Shown piece by piece: positions 14,880-22,232 of a stretch of 34,145 nt of DNA. Below the pieces are notes generated by a model. It did no database searches. It worked only from the letters and a program-made list of their open reading frames with translations, and was not told the DNA's origin. Source of the stretch: Brevibacillus fortis. Lineage in GTDB: Bacteria > Bacillota > Bacilli > Brevibacillales > Brevibacillaceae. The position numbers and the translations under genes are program-made. Positions within the stretch are counted from its first letter, which is position 1. Each line of letters opens with the position of its first letter. The stretch covers positions 1 to 34,145 of the forward strand of contig NZ_PXZM01000065.1 of assembly GCF_003013395.1 (NCBI RefSeq), given 5' to 3'.

Positions 14880-15345
14880 TATTTTGATTTTTTTGAAAAT
14901 AATGCAATTTGATCCTTTTTTAGAATGAAAGAAGTGGATTAACTACAATATTTTCGGCTTTAAGTCACGGTATCAAGCATAAACTTTCTCCCCCTGCACT
15001 TCAAAATTTGTGTTTACTTTGCGGTGTTACAAGAACTAGATTGGTGTGCACATCCAATTGTCCTTACACTCTTCATAGTCGGTCTATAACTAAGATTAGT
15101 CGCGAGAACTATTTCGAATGTTTTCTGTTTACCCCTCACACCCTCAATATCGCTTTAACTTCAAGGTTTGTTGCGAAGAAACATCATTTTTTTATTTTTG
15201 GGAAAAACGGGAGAAAACGAAGGTAGGTAAATTAGGATTAAAAATTATGGTAACTGGGGATGTTTAACCTTTGTTACGAGGTGAGCAAACGAGGGTTATA
15301 TCCGATTAAGAAAAACAAATCATTTCATTCGTCACCCACCCCATA
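14880..15345. other. A/T-rich non-coding stretch upstream of the peptide operon
   Basis: No frame here has protein-like composition together with a ribosome binding site; a 72-codon frame at 15008 reads as random. There are T- and A-tracts but no repeat array. I see no gene in it. Confidence 0.5.
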
Positions 15346-15346
15346 T

Positions 15347-15377
15347 AAATAAAAAACCTCAGAATTTTTTCTGAGGT
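15347..15377 (-). terminator. Terminator downstream of the SF0329-type gene pair
   Basis: ACCTCAGAA pairs with TTCTGAGGT (15356-15377). In reverse-strand reading it is followed by TTTTTTATTT. It closes the two overlapping reverse-strand genes at 15393-16066. Confidence 0.8.
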
Positions 15378-15392
15378 CTAGTCACTACATCA

Positions 15393-15500
15393 TTATTTTT
15401 CATCAGTATAGAGGTAAGAAGCGTTTTCTAGCCTTCTTTTTAAGTTATCATCCTCATCTATTTTGCTATGGAGTAATCCTTCAGGTATATTGATTGTCAC
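15393..15500 (-). CDS. 35-residue ORF coupled to the SF0329-type gene
   Basis: GTG at 15500-15498 overlaps the TGA stop of the preceding gene (GTGA), the classical arrangement for translational coupling. The peptide starts VTINIPEGLLHSKIDEDDNL and ends LYTDEK. It is acidic and soluble with no known motif. It may be a genuine small partner, or the last part of the upstream protein separated by a frameshift. A terminator follows directly. Confidence 0.45.
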   Translation of the reverse strand: MTINIPEGLLHSKIDEDDNLKRRLENASYLYTDEK

Positions 15501-16066
15501 AATGTACTAAGCCGTAATTCATAAAAATACTGCACAATTGGATGCTTTAACTTCATCTTCTCGGCCATGTTTAAAATTCGCTTTTTTCCAACCCTTCTGT
15601 CCACCAAAGCTAGAATATTCAACAAGATATCATTACTCTCTATGCTTTCCTCTATAGAACTAGATAAAAACGTATTAGCCACAACGATAAAATTTGATTT
15701 ACTTAATGAGGTCTGCGCTGACAAAAGCTCCTTTGCATATTCCGATATTTTTCTATTTCTTGCAATTACTTTTAGACGATCCTCCGGAACGATCCCCTTG
15801 GTATCTTTTCTGACCGCTTCAATTTCTTCATCGCTGATAGGAATTTGGATATCTGAATCATTCTTAATTTCCTGCTCCGTCTGATACCATCTGATTGAAC
15901 TAGTCATATCACTCATATTAAGTACGTTCTTTTTATCTACGGCAATATAACAAATTCCTGATTTATCAGGTAAATAACGGTAACCGGTTGCACTATATTC
16001 GACCCTTCCATCTAACGCAGGACAGAGAAAGCTCTCCAGTTGCTTCTTCAATTTGCTCCAGGACAT
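15497..16066 (-). CDS. SF0329-type conserved hypothetical protein
   Basis: This 189-residue soluble protein starts MSWSKLKKQLESFLCPALDG, then RVEYSATGYRYLPDKSG and CYIAVDKKNVLNMSDM. I recognise this opening (WSKLKxxLExFLCPxLxGRVxxxxTxYR...DxxGxxxIxVDKK) from the uncharacterised SF0329 family of Firmicutes and enterics. The rest is helical and charged (IPISDEEIEAVRKDTKGIVP, DRLKVIARNRKISEYAKELL). No catalytic motif is seen. Genes of this family often lie in variable regions with immunity-type genes, which matches the surroundings here. The role is unknown. It overlaps the next small ORF by 3 bases. No strong ribosome binding site is seen directly before the ATG; AGGAGG is about 7 bases upstream. 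Confidence 0.75.
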   Translation of the reverse strand: MSWSKLKKQLESFLCPALDGRVEYSATGYRYLPDKSGICYIAVDKKNVLNMSDMTSSIRWYQTEQEIKNDSDIQIPISDEEIEAVRKDTKGIVPEDRLKVIARNRKISEYAKELLSAQTSLSKSNFIVVANTFLSSSIEESIESNDILLNILALVDRRVGKKRILNMAEKMKLKHPIVQYFYELRLSTL

Positions 16067-16380
16067 GTATCCTCCTATGTTCTCAAGGCCTTCTACCAGT
16101 ATTTGCGGCAGTTAGGCCTATGGCTTTGTTAAAATACCTTTTTCTCATTGATACAGTATACTCCATTTAAAGCAAATACCATCCTTTAATAGTTTTGGAG
16201 ACGGCATTAGTTCGTAGGGGCATAAAGCAGTATTCACTAAGTGTAATATGATTCAACAGAGCCATCATCTCGAGCTTATCAAGTCTGGACTCGCATAAAG
16301 TCAAAATAAAAAGCACCCTGATCATTTTCATCAAGGTACAAAAGAAATCCAATTCTCGATTATAAGAATTTGTCACATAA
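16067..16380. other. Stretch with no intact gene, perhaps a decayed fragment
   Basis: A 69-codon reverse frame at 16376-16167 has no ribosome binding site and reads as random. In another reverse frame around 16290-16365 a short piece reads RIGFLLYLDENDQGAFYFDF, which looks protein-like, but it is closed by stops on both sides. It may be a scrap of an immunity-type gene. Confidence 0.35.
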
Positions 16381-16518
16381 TCAATGTCCGGGGTCAGCTA
16401 CGTTCTGTTTTACTTCAAATATATGCGGCATATTAACGTAGGTCACATCAGTAGGTAACAAATTAATACACACAGTCAATGACAACGATAATACCATCAA
16501 AGCCATTACCTTTTTCAT
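16381..16518 (-). CDS. Phr/NprX-like exported signalling peptide precursor
   Basis: The ATG at 16518 has a GGAGGG ribosome binding site 7-8 bases upstream, and the frame ends at TGA 16383-16381. The 45-residue product begins MKKVMALMVLSLSLTVCINL, a compact Sec-type signal with Lys-Lys and a hydrophobic core, and ends with a polar tail FEVKQNVADPGH. It starts 27 bases after the stop of a truncated TPR gene in the same direction. Small exported peptide genes directly after TPR receptors are the hallmark of RRNPP systems (Rap-Phr, NprR-NprX, PlcR-PapR). The mature pheromone, usually the last 5-10 residues, would lie in the VADPGH end. The match is by layout, not by a known peptide sequence. Confidence 0.65.
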   Translation of the reverse strand: MKKVMALMVLSLSLTVCINLLPTDVTYVNMPHIFEVKQNVADPGH

Positions 16519-16545
16519 CTGGGAACCCTCCACCATTCTCCAAAA

Positions 16546-16740
16546 TTACCCACATATCGAGCGGTGTTTATAAGGTGTCTGAGGAGTGGTAGGTAAGATT
16601 GCTGTCTCATTCATCAGCACTTCTTCGATAGCATCAATATTACCTAATTCTAAATGAATTTCGAGTAACTCGTTTACAACATGTATCTTGTGATGTCCTA
16701 CGTAAACGGACGGGACGAGTCCACAATTGGGGACAGATTC
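16546..16740 (-). pseudogene. C-terminal fragment of an RRNPP/TPR-type receptor
   Basis: The reverse frame is open from 16740 to TAA at 16548-16546. Its trusted part reads HKIHVVNELLEIHLELGNID, AIEEVLMNET and a short Pro/Thr tail. The helical pair fits the last TPR of Rap/NprR-like receptors. The first residues (about 16705-16740) may already be foreign DNA, because an in-frame stop follows at once and the adjoining sequence to 16972 has inverted repeats and an IS-end-like motif. The N-terminal HTH and most TPRs are lost, so the receptor is non-functional. The peptide gene behind it is intact. Confidence 0.55.
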
Positions 16741-16840
16741 TCATGCAGCTATCTGTTTTCTTTGAGAATCGCGTATGACCACACACCCCTTAACCAATAA
16801 AAGAAAGGCTCCATCCCCGAAGGGATTGTCTTTTTCTACA

Positions 16841-16887
16841 CCAACGCGTCAAGGGTTCGCTTCACCTTACGCCCTTGACTCTGTTGG
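16841..16887. repeat. 47-bp imperfect inverted repeat
   Basis: The left arm is CCAAC-GC-GTCAAGGG and the right arm is CCCTTGAC-TCT-GTTGG, around a 16-base centre. Both 5-bp and 8-bp arm blocks pair perfectly. It has no T-run, so it is more likely part of a mobile element or a protein site than a terminator. Confidence 0.55.
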
Positions 16888-16952
16888 CTCCGAAAAAGTT
16901 ATCCCAATTAGGGGGATGAAACCTTTTCATATATCGGTTGATTGAGTTTACA

Positions 16953-16972
16953 CAAAATTCTTGACAGCCCCC
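16953..16972. repeat. Right copy of the IS-end-like 20-mer
   Basis: It is preceded by TTTACA and followed by CCCGAGAAGGGC. It matches window bases 1-20 at 19 of 20 positions. See the entry at 1-20 for the proposed IS256-type terminus. Confidence 0.4.
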
Positions 16973-17067
16973 CCGAGAAGGGCTTTTTTACGTTATGCGT
17001 TCAATTTTAGAGTCCCCTTTTCCTTCGCTCCATGTAGTACAACGTTCATACTGAATCAAATTCGAAA

Positions 17068-17514
17068 TTATTTTTCCAACTCGTATTCCCACGATCCATT
17101 ATCATACTTGATTTTGAAAGACAAGGTTTCCCCATCCTTCCTGCTAAATGCGAAATAGCCTTCTTTTAATGCTTCATCCAAAACAATAGTCGGAATGGAA
17201 TCGCTGGGTTTAGCGTGCGCTTGCATAATTTCGTCCTGTACGCTAATAAACGCACCAGCTACATCCTCTTCATATTTTTCTTCCATTGCTTCTATAAGCT
17301 TTGTACTTTTTGTAAACTCATTGAACACCCATTTCTTACCGTTGTCATCGGTAATGGTTTTCATTACTCTCAGATCTTTAGCTTTCGCTTCAATTCCTAC
17401 TGCTTCCAGTGCCTTTAGGTGATTACCTTTTACATACGACTTAGTATCTTCACTCGCATATAGACTGCCACCAGCTAATACAAGACCAGAAAGAATTACA
17501 TTTCGTTTTTTCAT
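17068..17514 (-). CDS. Small secreted protein of unknown function
   Basis: The 148-residue product has a signal peptide (MKKRNVILSGLVLAGGSLYA; cleavage near Ala20-Ser21). Its mature part is charged (YVKGNHLKALEAVGIEAKAK, DNGKKWVFNEFTKSTKLIEA, ending with an aromatic strand SFKIKYDNGSWEYELEK). A GGAGG ribosome binding site lies 10 bases before the ATG. It lies 22 bases after the gene at 17537, in the same direction, so the two probably form a transcript. No domain is recognised. Confidence 0.75.
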   Translation of the reverse strand: MKKRNVILSGLVLAGGSLYASEDTKSYVKGNHLKALEAVGIEAKAKDLRVMKTITDDNGKKWVFNEFTKSTKLIEAMEEKYEEDVAGAFISVQDEIMQAHAKPSDSIPTIVLDEALKEGYFAFSRKDGETLSFKIKYDNGSWEYELEK

Positions 17515-17536
17515 ACTACTCTACCTCCTTCGGGTT

Positions 17537-17929
17537 TTATTCAGGCCAATAAGCTTCGGAAACTCGTTCAATTTTGTCTCCAAAACTATTGTAAGCGTAG
17601 TGGGATGATCTAATTTCGGTGTCAATTAAATTTGTAACCTTCTTTTCGTACTCGACAGAAGCATAAGAAGGATCGTTATCGTAGTCTTGATGCTTTAAAT
17701 CGCCATTGATATAGAAGTATGAGTAAACTCTTACTTTTGTGAGATCCCTTCCTTCTCCCTCCGTATAGGCTGACAAATTAACAGTATTGCGAGTACCGTC
17801 AGCCCATGATCTTTTGCCTGTGATGCTAAAATCGGTACCATCGCCCATGGGTTTAACACTATCTTCTTCCCTCTCATAGCATTTAGTCTGATAGGAAAGC
17901 ACTAATGATTTCAACAGGTTACGATACAA
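17537..17929 (-). CDS. Hypothetical protein, start uncertain, perhaps 5'-truncated
   Basis: An open frame of up to 130 codons runs from a TTG at 17929. The trusted part starts around the in-frame ATG at 17844 (DGTDFSITGKRSWADGTRNT, then LSAYTEGEGRDLTKVRVYSY, IERVSEAYWPE). It is a soluble or exported beta-rich domain. Neither candidate start has a good ribosome binding site, and the first 25 residues (LLKSLVLSYQTKCYERE) look less protein-like. Loss of the original N-terminus or signal peptide is therefore likely. It precedes the secreted protein gene at 17068-17514 in the same orientation. No family is recognised. Confidence 0.55.
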   Translation of the reverse strand: MYRNLLKSLVLSYQTKCYEREEDSVKPMGDGTDFSITGKRSWADGTRNTVNLSAYTEGEGRDLTKVRVYSYFYINGDLKHQDYDNDPSYASVEYEKKVTNLIDTEIRSSHYAYNSFGDKIERVSEAYWPE

Positions 17930-17942
17930 TTAATATGTTAAC

Positions 17943-17963
17943 TGGTACAATTATTTCGTACCA
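17943..17963. promoter_or_regulatory. Inverted repeat upstream of the small gene at 17991
   Basis: TGGTAC and GTACCA form 6-bp arms around a 9-base spacer in the divergent intergenic region, 28 bases before the ATG at 17991. It could be an operator or an early-leader hairpin. Confidence 0.35.
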
Positions 17964-17990
17964 AATGAACTCAACAGGGAGATAGTAGTA

Positions 17991-18314
17991 ATGACCAACT
18001 GGAAGAATATTAAGATTAATGGAGTAATAGATATTGACAAATGCGTGGCAGAATTCCGTATTAACGAAACCCGATCCGGACGAACTCCATCTGGTAGGTT
18101 CAAAGTGAAAATATTTGAGGAACAAGATGGAGATTTCTATGGTATTACAAATATTGGAGTAAAGAGACTTGATAATGAACCACTTGGTTTGGGAACAGGT
18201 AAAAGTATCGAAGAAGCATTAAAAAATACTGTTGACAATTTCGTGCAAGAGATGAATTTTAAAGGACAGCTAACAGATGATGATTTTGAATGGGCTGAAC
18301 TTGACGATTTTTAA
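17991..18314 (+). CDS. Small hypothetical protein
   Basis: ATG 17991 is preceded by CAGGGAGAT. The 107-residue protein opens MTNWKNIKINGVIDIDKCVA and continues FRINETRSGRTPSGRFKVKI, with a Gly-rich turn (LGLGTGKSIEEALKNTVDNF) and an acidic end (DDDFEWAELDDF). The middle resembles a small single-domain alpha/beta fold, but I cannot name a family. It has no signal peptide. A near-perfect terminator follows. It is divergent from the two genes on its left and shares their control region. Confidence 0.7.
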   Translation: MTNWKNIKINGVIDIDKCVAEFRINETRSGRTPSGRFKVKIFEEQDGDFYGITNIGVKRLDNEPLGLGTGKSIEEALKNTVDNFVQEMNFKGQLTDDDFEWAELDDF

Positions 18315-18329
18315 TCTTATTTAATTTGT

Positions 18330-18360
18330 AAAACGCCTAGTTCTAAGAACTAGGCGTTTT
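18330..18360. terminator. Near-perfect bidirectional terminator
   Basis: AAAACGCCTAGTTCT and AGAACTAGGCGTTTT are perfect complements around a single A, giving a 31-base palindrome with A- and T-runs at its ends. It lies between the + gene at 17991 and the reverse-strand rlmCD transcript. Confidence 0.9.
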
Positions 18361-18382
18361 CAAGAGATACTCATCAATGCTG

Positions 18383-18611
18383 TTAACGAGACTCGAAGAA
18401 CTCATCGATTTCTGCTTTTCTCTTAAAATAGACTTCTTTAGCATGTGCTTCACGTTAAATCTTCGTAGTGGTTTTCATCAAGAACCATCTCTTCTGTTTG
18501 TACGGTTACTTCATCATTATTCTCTTCAGTTTGCGACGTTACTTCAACATTAGTGACTTTGCTACTCTCTACAACCTCATTAGCTGACAAATTTTGTGTT
18601 TCGACACTCAA
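18383..18611 (-). pseudogene. Frameshifted acidic ORF overlapping the end of rlmCD
   Basis: A TTG at 18611-18609 overlaps the rlmCD stop (TTGA arrangement) and opens a frame reading VETQNLSANEVVESSKVTNV, then EVTSQTEENNDEVTVQTEEM and LDENHYED, closing at TGA 18452-18450. One base further on, another frame continues EAHAKEVYFKRKAEIDEFFE to TAA 18385-18383. Both halves have protein-like composition, and joining them needs a single +1 shift at ...TTAACGTGA.... It is most simply a small accessory gene broken by one indel (or a sequencing error). The function is unknown. No ribosome binding site other than coupling to rlmCD. Confidence 0.45.
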
Positions 18612-20038
18612 ATCAGGTCAAGTCTCACAACTGTCTCCACATGCCCCGTATGCGGAAACATATCCACCGGCTGCACTTCCTTCACCGCGTAACTCTCAGC
18701 AAGCACCTTCAAATCCCTCGCCAACGTAGAAGGATTACACGAAACATAAACCACTCTTTCCGGCTGCATCTCCAAAATCGTCGTCAACAACGCCTCATCA
18801 CAGCCTTTGCGCGGAGGGTCAACGACAATCACATCCGCCCGGATACCTTTCTCTTTCCAAGCAGGAATGACAACCTCCGCAGGCCCTGCCTCAAACGTCG
18901 CATTCTCCACGCCATTCAACTGCGCATTCCGATTCGCATCCTCAATTGCTTCCGGCACAATCTCTACCCCATACACATGCTTGGACTTCTGCGCCAAAAA
19001 GAGCGAAATCGTCCCGATACCGCAGTACGCATCAATCACCGTCTCCGTCCCAGTCGCACCCGCGTACTCCAACGTCTTGTTGTACAGCACCTCAGTCTGC
19101 GCAGGATTCACCTGATAAAACGAACGCGCCGAAATGGCAAACTTGATCGGACCAATATAATCGTAAATCACATCGCTGCCCCAGAGCGTCACGGTCTTTT
19201 TGCCAAAAATAACGTTGGTCTTGTCCGAGTTGATGTTCTGCACGATACTCGTCACGCCAGCGACTTGTGCACGAATCGCTTCCACCAGCTGATCGCGCTG
19301 CGGAATCTGCTCCTCTGTCGTTACGAGCACGACCATGACTTCCCCCGTCTTTACCCCTACCTTGACTACCACATGGCGGAGTAATCCGGTACTGCGCACC
19401 TCGTCATATGCCTTTATATTCAGCTTGGTCGCCGCCTGCTTCACCGCTGCCACTGCTTCATCATTCGCCTGATGCTGGATGAGGCATTCGTTCATGTCGA
19501 TGATCGAGTGGGATTTCTCCGCGTAAAAGCCGCCGACCAACGCCCCGTTTTCCTCGCCAATTGGTACCTGCGCCTTATTGCGATACCGCCATGGATCACT
19601 CATGCCGAGTGTCGGATGAACGGTAATGGCCCCTTCCCCTTCGACCTGGAAACCGCCAATGCGCCGCAGGTTGTCCCGCACGATTTGCTGCTTGTGCCGT
19701 AGCTGCTCCTCGTAAGCGAGATGCTGCAACGAACAGCCTCCGCAACGATCGTACAGCGGACAGGGCGGCAGGTAGCGATGGGTACTCGCTTCTACTACTT
19801 CCGTCAGCTTGGCAAAGCCGAAGTTTTTCTTCACATGGTCGACGCGCGCATGAACCCGCTCTCCTGCAAGTGCGCCATCGACGAACAGCGTATATCCTTC
19901 AATCCGGCCGACTCCTGCTCCTTCGTGGTTCAGTCCGGTTATCTCCACTTCCACGGTTTGTCCGACACGTACAGGGACGTCCAGCTCTACTTTGGCTGTC
20001 GGGTGCGGACCGCGCCGCTTCTTTGTTGTCTTCGCCAC
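18608..20038 (-). CDS. rlmCD: 23S rRNA (uracil-C5) methyltransferase RlmCD
   Basis: This 476-residue SAM-dependent enzyme methylates uridines (747 and 1939 in E. coli numbering) of 23S rRNA. A basic tail precedes a TRAM domain (about 20-82). Iron-sulfur cysteines follow at 93, 99 and 102 (CPLYDRCGGCSLQHL), with the fourth in MNECLIQHQ. The methyltransferase part shows YQVNPAQTEVLY, then DAYCGIGTISLFLA (SAM loop), the DPPRKGCDEALL motif and the catalytic Cys in VVYVSCNPSTLARDL. Length and domain order match Bacillus YefA. The start is GTG 20038, with AAAGGAGC 9 bases upstream. It lies 118 bases after dgkB in the same direction, the Bacillus arrangement. Its stop overlaps a small coupled ORF. 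Confidence 0.95.
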   Translation of the reverse strand: MAKTTKKRRGPHPTAKVELDVPVRVGQTVEVEITGLNHEGAGVGRIEGYTLFVDGALAGERVHARVDHVKKNFGFAKLTEVVEASTHRYLPPCPLYDRCGGCSLQHLAYEEQLRHKQQIVRDNLRRIGGFQVEGEGAITVHPTLGMSDPWRYRNKAQVPIGEENGALVGGFYAEKSHSIIDMNECLIQHQANDEAVAAVKQAATKLNIKAYDEVRSTGLLRHVVVKVGVKTGEVMVVLVTTEEQIPQRDQLVEAIRAQVAGVTSIVQNINSDKTNVIFGKKTVTLWGSDVIYDYIGPIKFAISARSFYQVNPAQTEVLYNKTLEYAGATGTETVIDAYCGIGTISLFLAQKSKHVYGVEIVPEAIEDANRNAQLNGVENATFEAGPAEVVIPAWKEKGIRADVIVVDPPRKGCDEALLTTILEMQPERVVYVSCNPSTLARDLKVLAESYAVKEVQPVDMFPHTGHVETVVRLDLI

Positions 20039-20156
20039 TATCTATTGCTCCTTTTATCTTGCTCTATAAGTTTTCGTTTTCGCTCATGGAAGCATGCAGG
20101 GATGCACAGCGCAAAGCGGCATCCCCACGGCTATTGCTATTCATTTTACTATCTTC

Positions 20157-21047
20157 TTACGGGACGAACAACTCGATATGCCCCGGCAACGCTTCCACCA
20201 CGCAAGGCAGCTGTCCACCCAGCTCACCGTCCAGATTGAGCTGAACAGTCTCTCCGCCAGGCGAAGTAGCTTTGATGTAATCTGCCTGGAAATACAAGAT
20301 GTTGGGGTCCTTTAGGTGCTCACCGCGAACAGCCTGTGTCGCCAAACGAATAAACTCCGCTATATTCAACTTTTTCACGACGATGACATCCAGCTTGCCG
20401 TCTGACAAATCGGCTTCCGGAGCGATGTTGTCAAAGCCGCCTACCGAGCGGCTATTGGCGATGAGAAATACCATGATTTCTTCATCCAGCAGCACCTCTT
20501 TGCGGCTCTCCAGACGAACACGAATCGGGTGCAGCGACGGCAGCTTTTCCAATCCTTTGACGTAATACGCCATTTGGCCCATTAGCGTTTTCAGCTTGCT
20601 CGGAACCTCGTAGGTCAAATTCGTCAGCGAGCCGCCACCCGCGATATTCATAAAATAGCGGTTGTTGATGCGCCCCAGGTCAATGCGTTTCTTCTTGCCC
20701 TTGGTGACAATCTCCGTTGCACGATTGATCGATTTCGGTATACCGACCGCCCGGGCAAAATCATTGCTCGTTCCGCAGGGGATTATTCCAAGAGATGGAC
20801 GTGCTTTATGCTCAGCCATCCCATTGACTACTTCATATATGGTTCCATCTCCACCAGCGGCCAGGATGACGTCAAAACCGCGAGCTACTGCACGAGCAGC
20901 TTCTTCTGTCGCATCATCTTCCCCTTTGGTCGCATAGCATGAAGTTTCATATCCGGCCGACTCCATTAAATCGAGGATTTCCGGCAATCGCCGACGCACG
21001 ATCTCCCGGCCGGAGCTTGGATTGTAGATTAATCTGGCTCGTTTCAA
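20157..21047 (-). CDS. dgkB: Diacylglycerol kinase DgkB
   Basis: This soluble lipid kinase (DAGK_cat/YegS fold) phosphorylates diacylglycerol released during lipoteichoic acid synthesis, returning it to phosphatidate. Visible motifs are ARLIYNPSSGREIVRRRLPE (start), VILAAGGDGTIYEVVNGMAE (GGDGT nucleotide loop), LGIIPCGTSNDFARAVGIPK, NIAGGGSLTNLTYEVPSKLK, the AYYVKGLEKLPSLHPIRV helix, and VQLNLDGELGG near the end. I set the start at TTG 21047 because B. subtilis DgkB begins directly with MKRARxIYNP and AAGGGA lies 6 bases upstream. The in-frame ATG 21113 would add 22 residues without a good ribosome binding site. The product has 296 codons from TTG. Confidence 0.93.
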   Translation of the reverse strand: MKRARLIYNPSSGREIVRRRLPEILDLMESAGYETSCYATKGEDDATEEAARAVARGFDVILAAGGDGTIYEVVNGMAEHKARPSLGIIPCGTSNDFARAVGIPKSINRATEIVTKGKKKRIDLGRINNRYFMNIAGGGSLTNLTYEVPSKLKTLMGQMAYYVKGLEKLPSLHPIRVRLESRKEVLLDEEIMVFLIANSRSVGGFDNIAPEADLSDGKLDVIVVKKLNIAEFIRLATQAVRGEHLKDPNILYFQADYIKATSPGGETVQLNLDGELGGQLPCVVEALPGHIELFVP

Positions 21048-21123
21048 GGCAGATCCCTTCTTCCTTCCCTCGCTCACGGGGGTACTCTCTTCCATCATAT
21101 CCTGTATAGCCATTTTTGGGAAT

Positions 21124-21142
21124 CGCTATGCTCCATATAGCG
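21124..21142. promoter_or_regulatory. Inverted repeat in the dgkB-glcK divergent control region
   Basis: CGCTAT and ATAGCG form a 6-bp inverted repeat with a 7-base spacer. A TAAGAT -10-like hexamer follows at once on the + strand toward glcK. It may be a regulatory site or a chance repeat. Confidence 0.3.
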
Positions 21143-21189
21143 TGATAAGATAGAAAAAGATGGAAAACAAGGAGATAGGGGAGACGCTT

Positions 21190-22164
21190 GTGAAGAAGAT
21201 CATCGTGGGAGTAGATGTGGGTGGCACTGCAATCAAGATGGCTTTGATTACACCAGACGGCGAGCTGGTTACAAAAATGCAAGAACCGACGCCTGTTGCG
21301 GGCGGCGAGGATGGCATTTTGCAAAAAATCGTAGACATGTCTCATAATCTTCTTCGGCAGCATGACTATTCTCTTTCGCAAGTCTGCGGAATCGGTGTAG
21401 GTGTACCCGGTCCCGTCGATGGCGGAAAGGGAATCGTCTTCCAAGCGGTGAATCTTCACTGGCGCCAACCCGTCTTATTGAAAGAAAAATTGGAAGCCCT
21501 TACAGGTCTGCCTGTCGCGGTCGACAACGATGCCAATGTCGCTGCCCTCGGGGAAATGTGGCAAGGGGCAGGCCAAGGCGCGCAAGACCTCGTGCTCATC
21601 ACACTCGGCACAGGGGTAGGCGGAGGCGTCATTTTGAATGGCAAGGTTATCCATGGCATTAATGGTGTCGGCGGCGAAATCGGGCACATCACCATGACCC
21701 CGGATAGCGGTGCCCCCTGCAATTGCGGAAAAACAGGTTGTCTCGAAACATATACATCTGCGACTGCCATCATTCGTGAAGGACGATTCGCAGCTTCAAA
21801 CGGATCAAGCCCGGTGCTTGCCGCTGTACTCGCAACCAAAGGAAACATTGCCGCCAAGGATGTCCTCGAGGCAGCCGTAGCAGGAGACGCAGCAGCTCTC
21901 GCGATTATCGATCAAGTGGCACTCTATCTCGGCCTCGCTCTCTCCCACTTGGCGAATGTGCTCAATCCCGCGAAGTTTATGATCGGCGGAGGCGTAGCCG
22001 CAGCAGGTGACTTCCTCTTTTCCCGAATCCGCGAATCATTCAAACGCTTTGTTCCGTTCACTTACGTCGTCGAGTCCACAGAGATCGTTCCTGCCGAGCT
22101 CGGCAATGATGCGGGTGTGTATGGTGCAGGCTGGTTAATCCGTTCCCAGATGAACGAATCCTGA
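21190..22164 (+). CDS. glcK: ROK-family glucokinase
   Basis: This 324-residue enzyme phosphorylates glucose with ATP at the entry of glycolysis. The ATP loop GVDVGGTAIKMALITPDGEL is at the start. The substrate region has GIGVGVPGPVDGGKGIVFQA, AVNLHW and VAVDNDANVAALGEMW (catalytic Asp in DNDANVA). LGTGVGGGVILNGKVIHGIN leads into the ROK signature with the zinc site GAPCNCGKTGCLETYTS. The end (LGNDAGVYGAGWL) matches B. subtilis GlcK. The start is placed at GTG 21190 because GGGGAG lies 7 bases upstream and the sequence then aligns with GlcK; an ATG at 21160 has no ribosome binding site. It is monocistronic with its own terminator and is divergent from dgkB. Confidence 0.93.
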   Translation: MKKIIVGVDVGGTAIKMALITPDGELVTKMQEPTPVAGGEDGILQKIVDMSHNLLRQHDYSLSQVCGIGVGVPGPVDGGKGIVFQAVNLHWRQPVLLKEKLEALTGLPVAVDNDANVAALGEMWQGAGQGAQDLVLITLGTGVGGGVILNGKVIHGINGVGGEIGHITMTPDSGAPCNCGKTGCLETYTSATAIIREGRFAASNGSSPVLAAVLATKGNIAAKDVLEAAVAGDAAALAIIDQVALYLGLALSHLANVLNPAKFMIGGGVAAAGDFLFSRIRESFKRFVPFTYVVESTEIVPAELGNDAGVYGAGWLIRSQMNES

Positions 22165-22181
22165 TCGGACAACAAAATAAT

Positions 22182-22225
22182 AGACGCTCCTGCACGTGAA
22201 TCCTCACAGCAAGAGCGTCTTTTTG
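22182..22225 (+). terminator. Terminator of glcK
   Basis: AGACGCTC (22182-22189) pairs with GAGCGTCT (22213-22220) across a 23-base loop, followed by TTTTT. Confidence 0.75.
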
Positions 22226-22232
22226 TATAACC

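Larger units (their letters stand above)
16741..17067. other. Probable insertion-sequence debris
   Basis: There is no coding frame. The stretch holds an inverted repeat GATTCTCA/TGAGAATC (16736-16743 and 16763-16770), a larger inverted repeat (16841-16887), an IS-end-like 20-mer (16953-16972) and a small hairpin AGCCC/GGGCT followed by TTTTTT (16966-16990). The mixture fits non-coding ends of a deleted mobile element that truncated the TPR gene. Confidence 0.4.

Noticed and set aside
15008..15226. 72-codon forward ORF with several Cys
   Set aside because: No ribosome binding site, random composition, isolated in an A/T-rich stretch.
16167..16376. 69-codon reverse ORF beside the exported peptide gene
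   Set aside because: No ribosome binding site; a different frame in the same place looks more protein-like, so neither is called.
18430..18470. Programmed -1 frameshift signal (TTTAAC) in the ORF after rlmCD
   Set aside because: The heptamer does not satisfy X-XXY-YYZ in the reading frame and the needed shift is +1; a simple indel is likelier.
18596..19384. 262-codon forward ORF inside rlmCD
   Set aside because: Antisense shadow of the well-supported rlmCD gene; its Arg/His-rich translation has no domain and no ribosome binding site.
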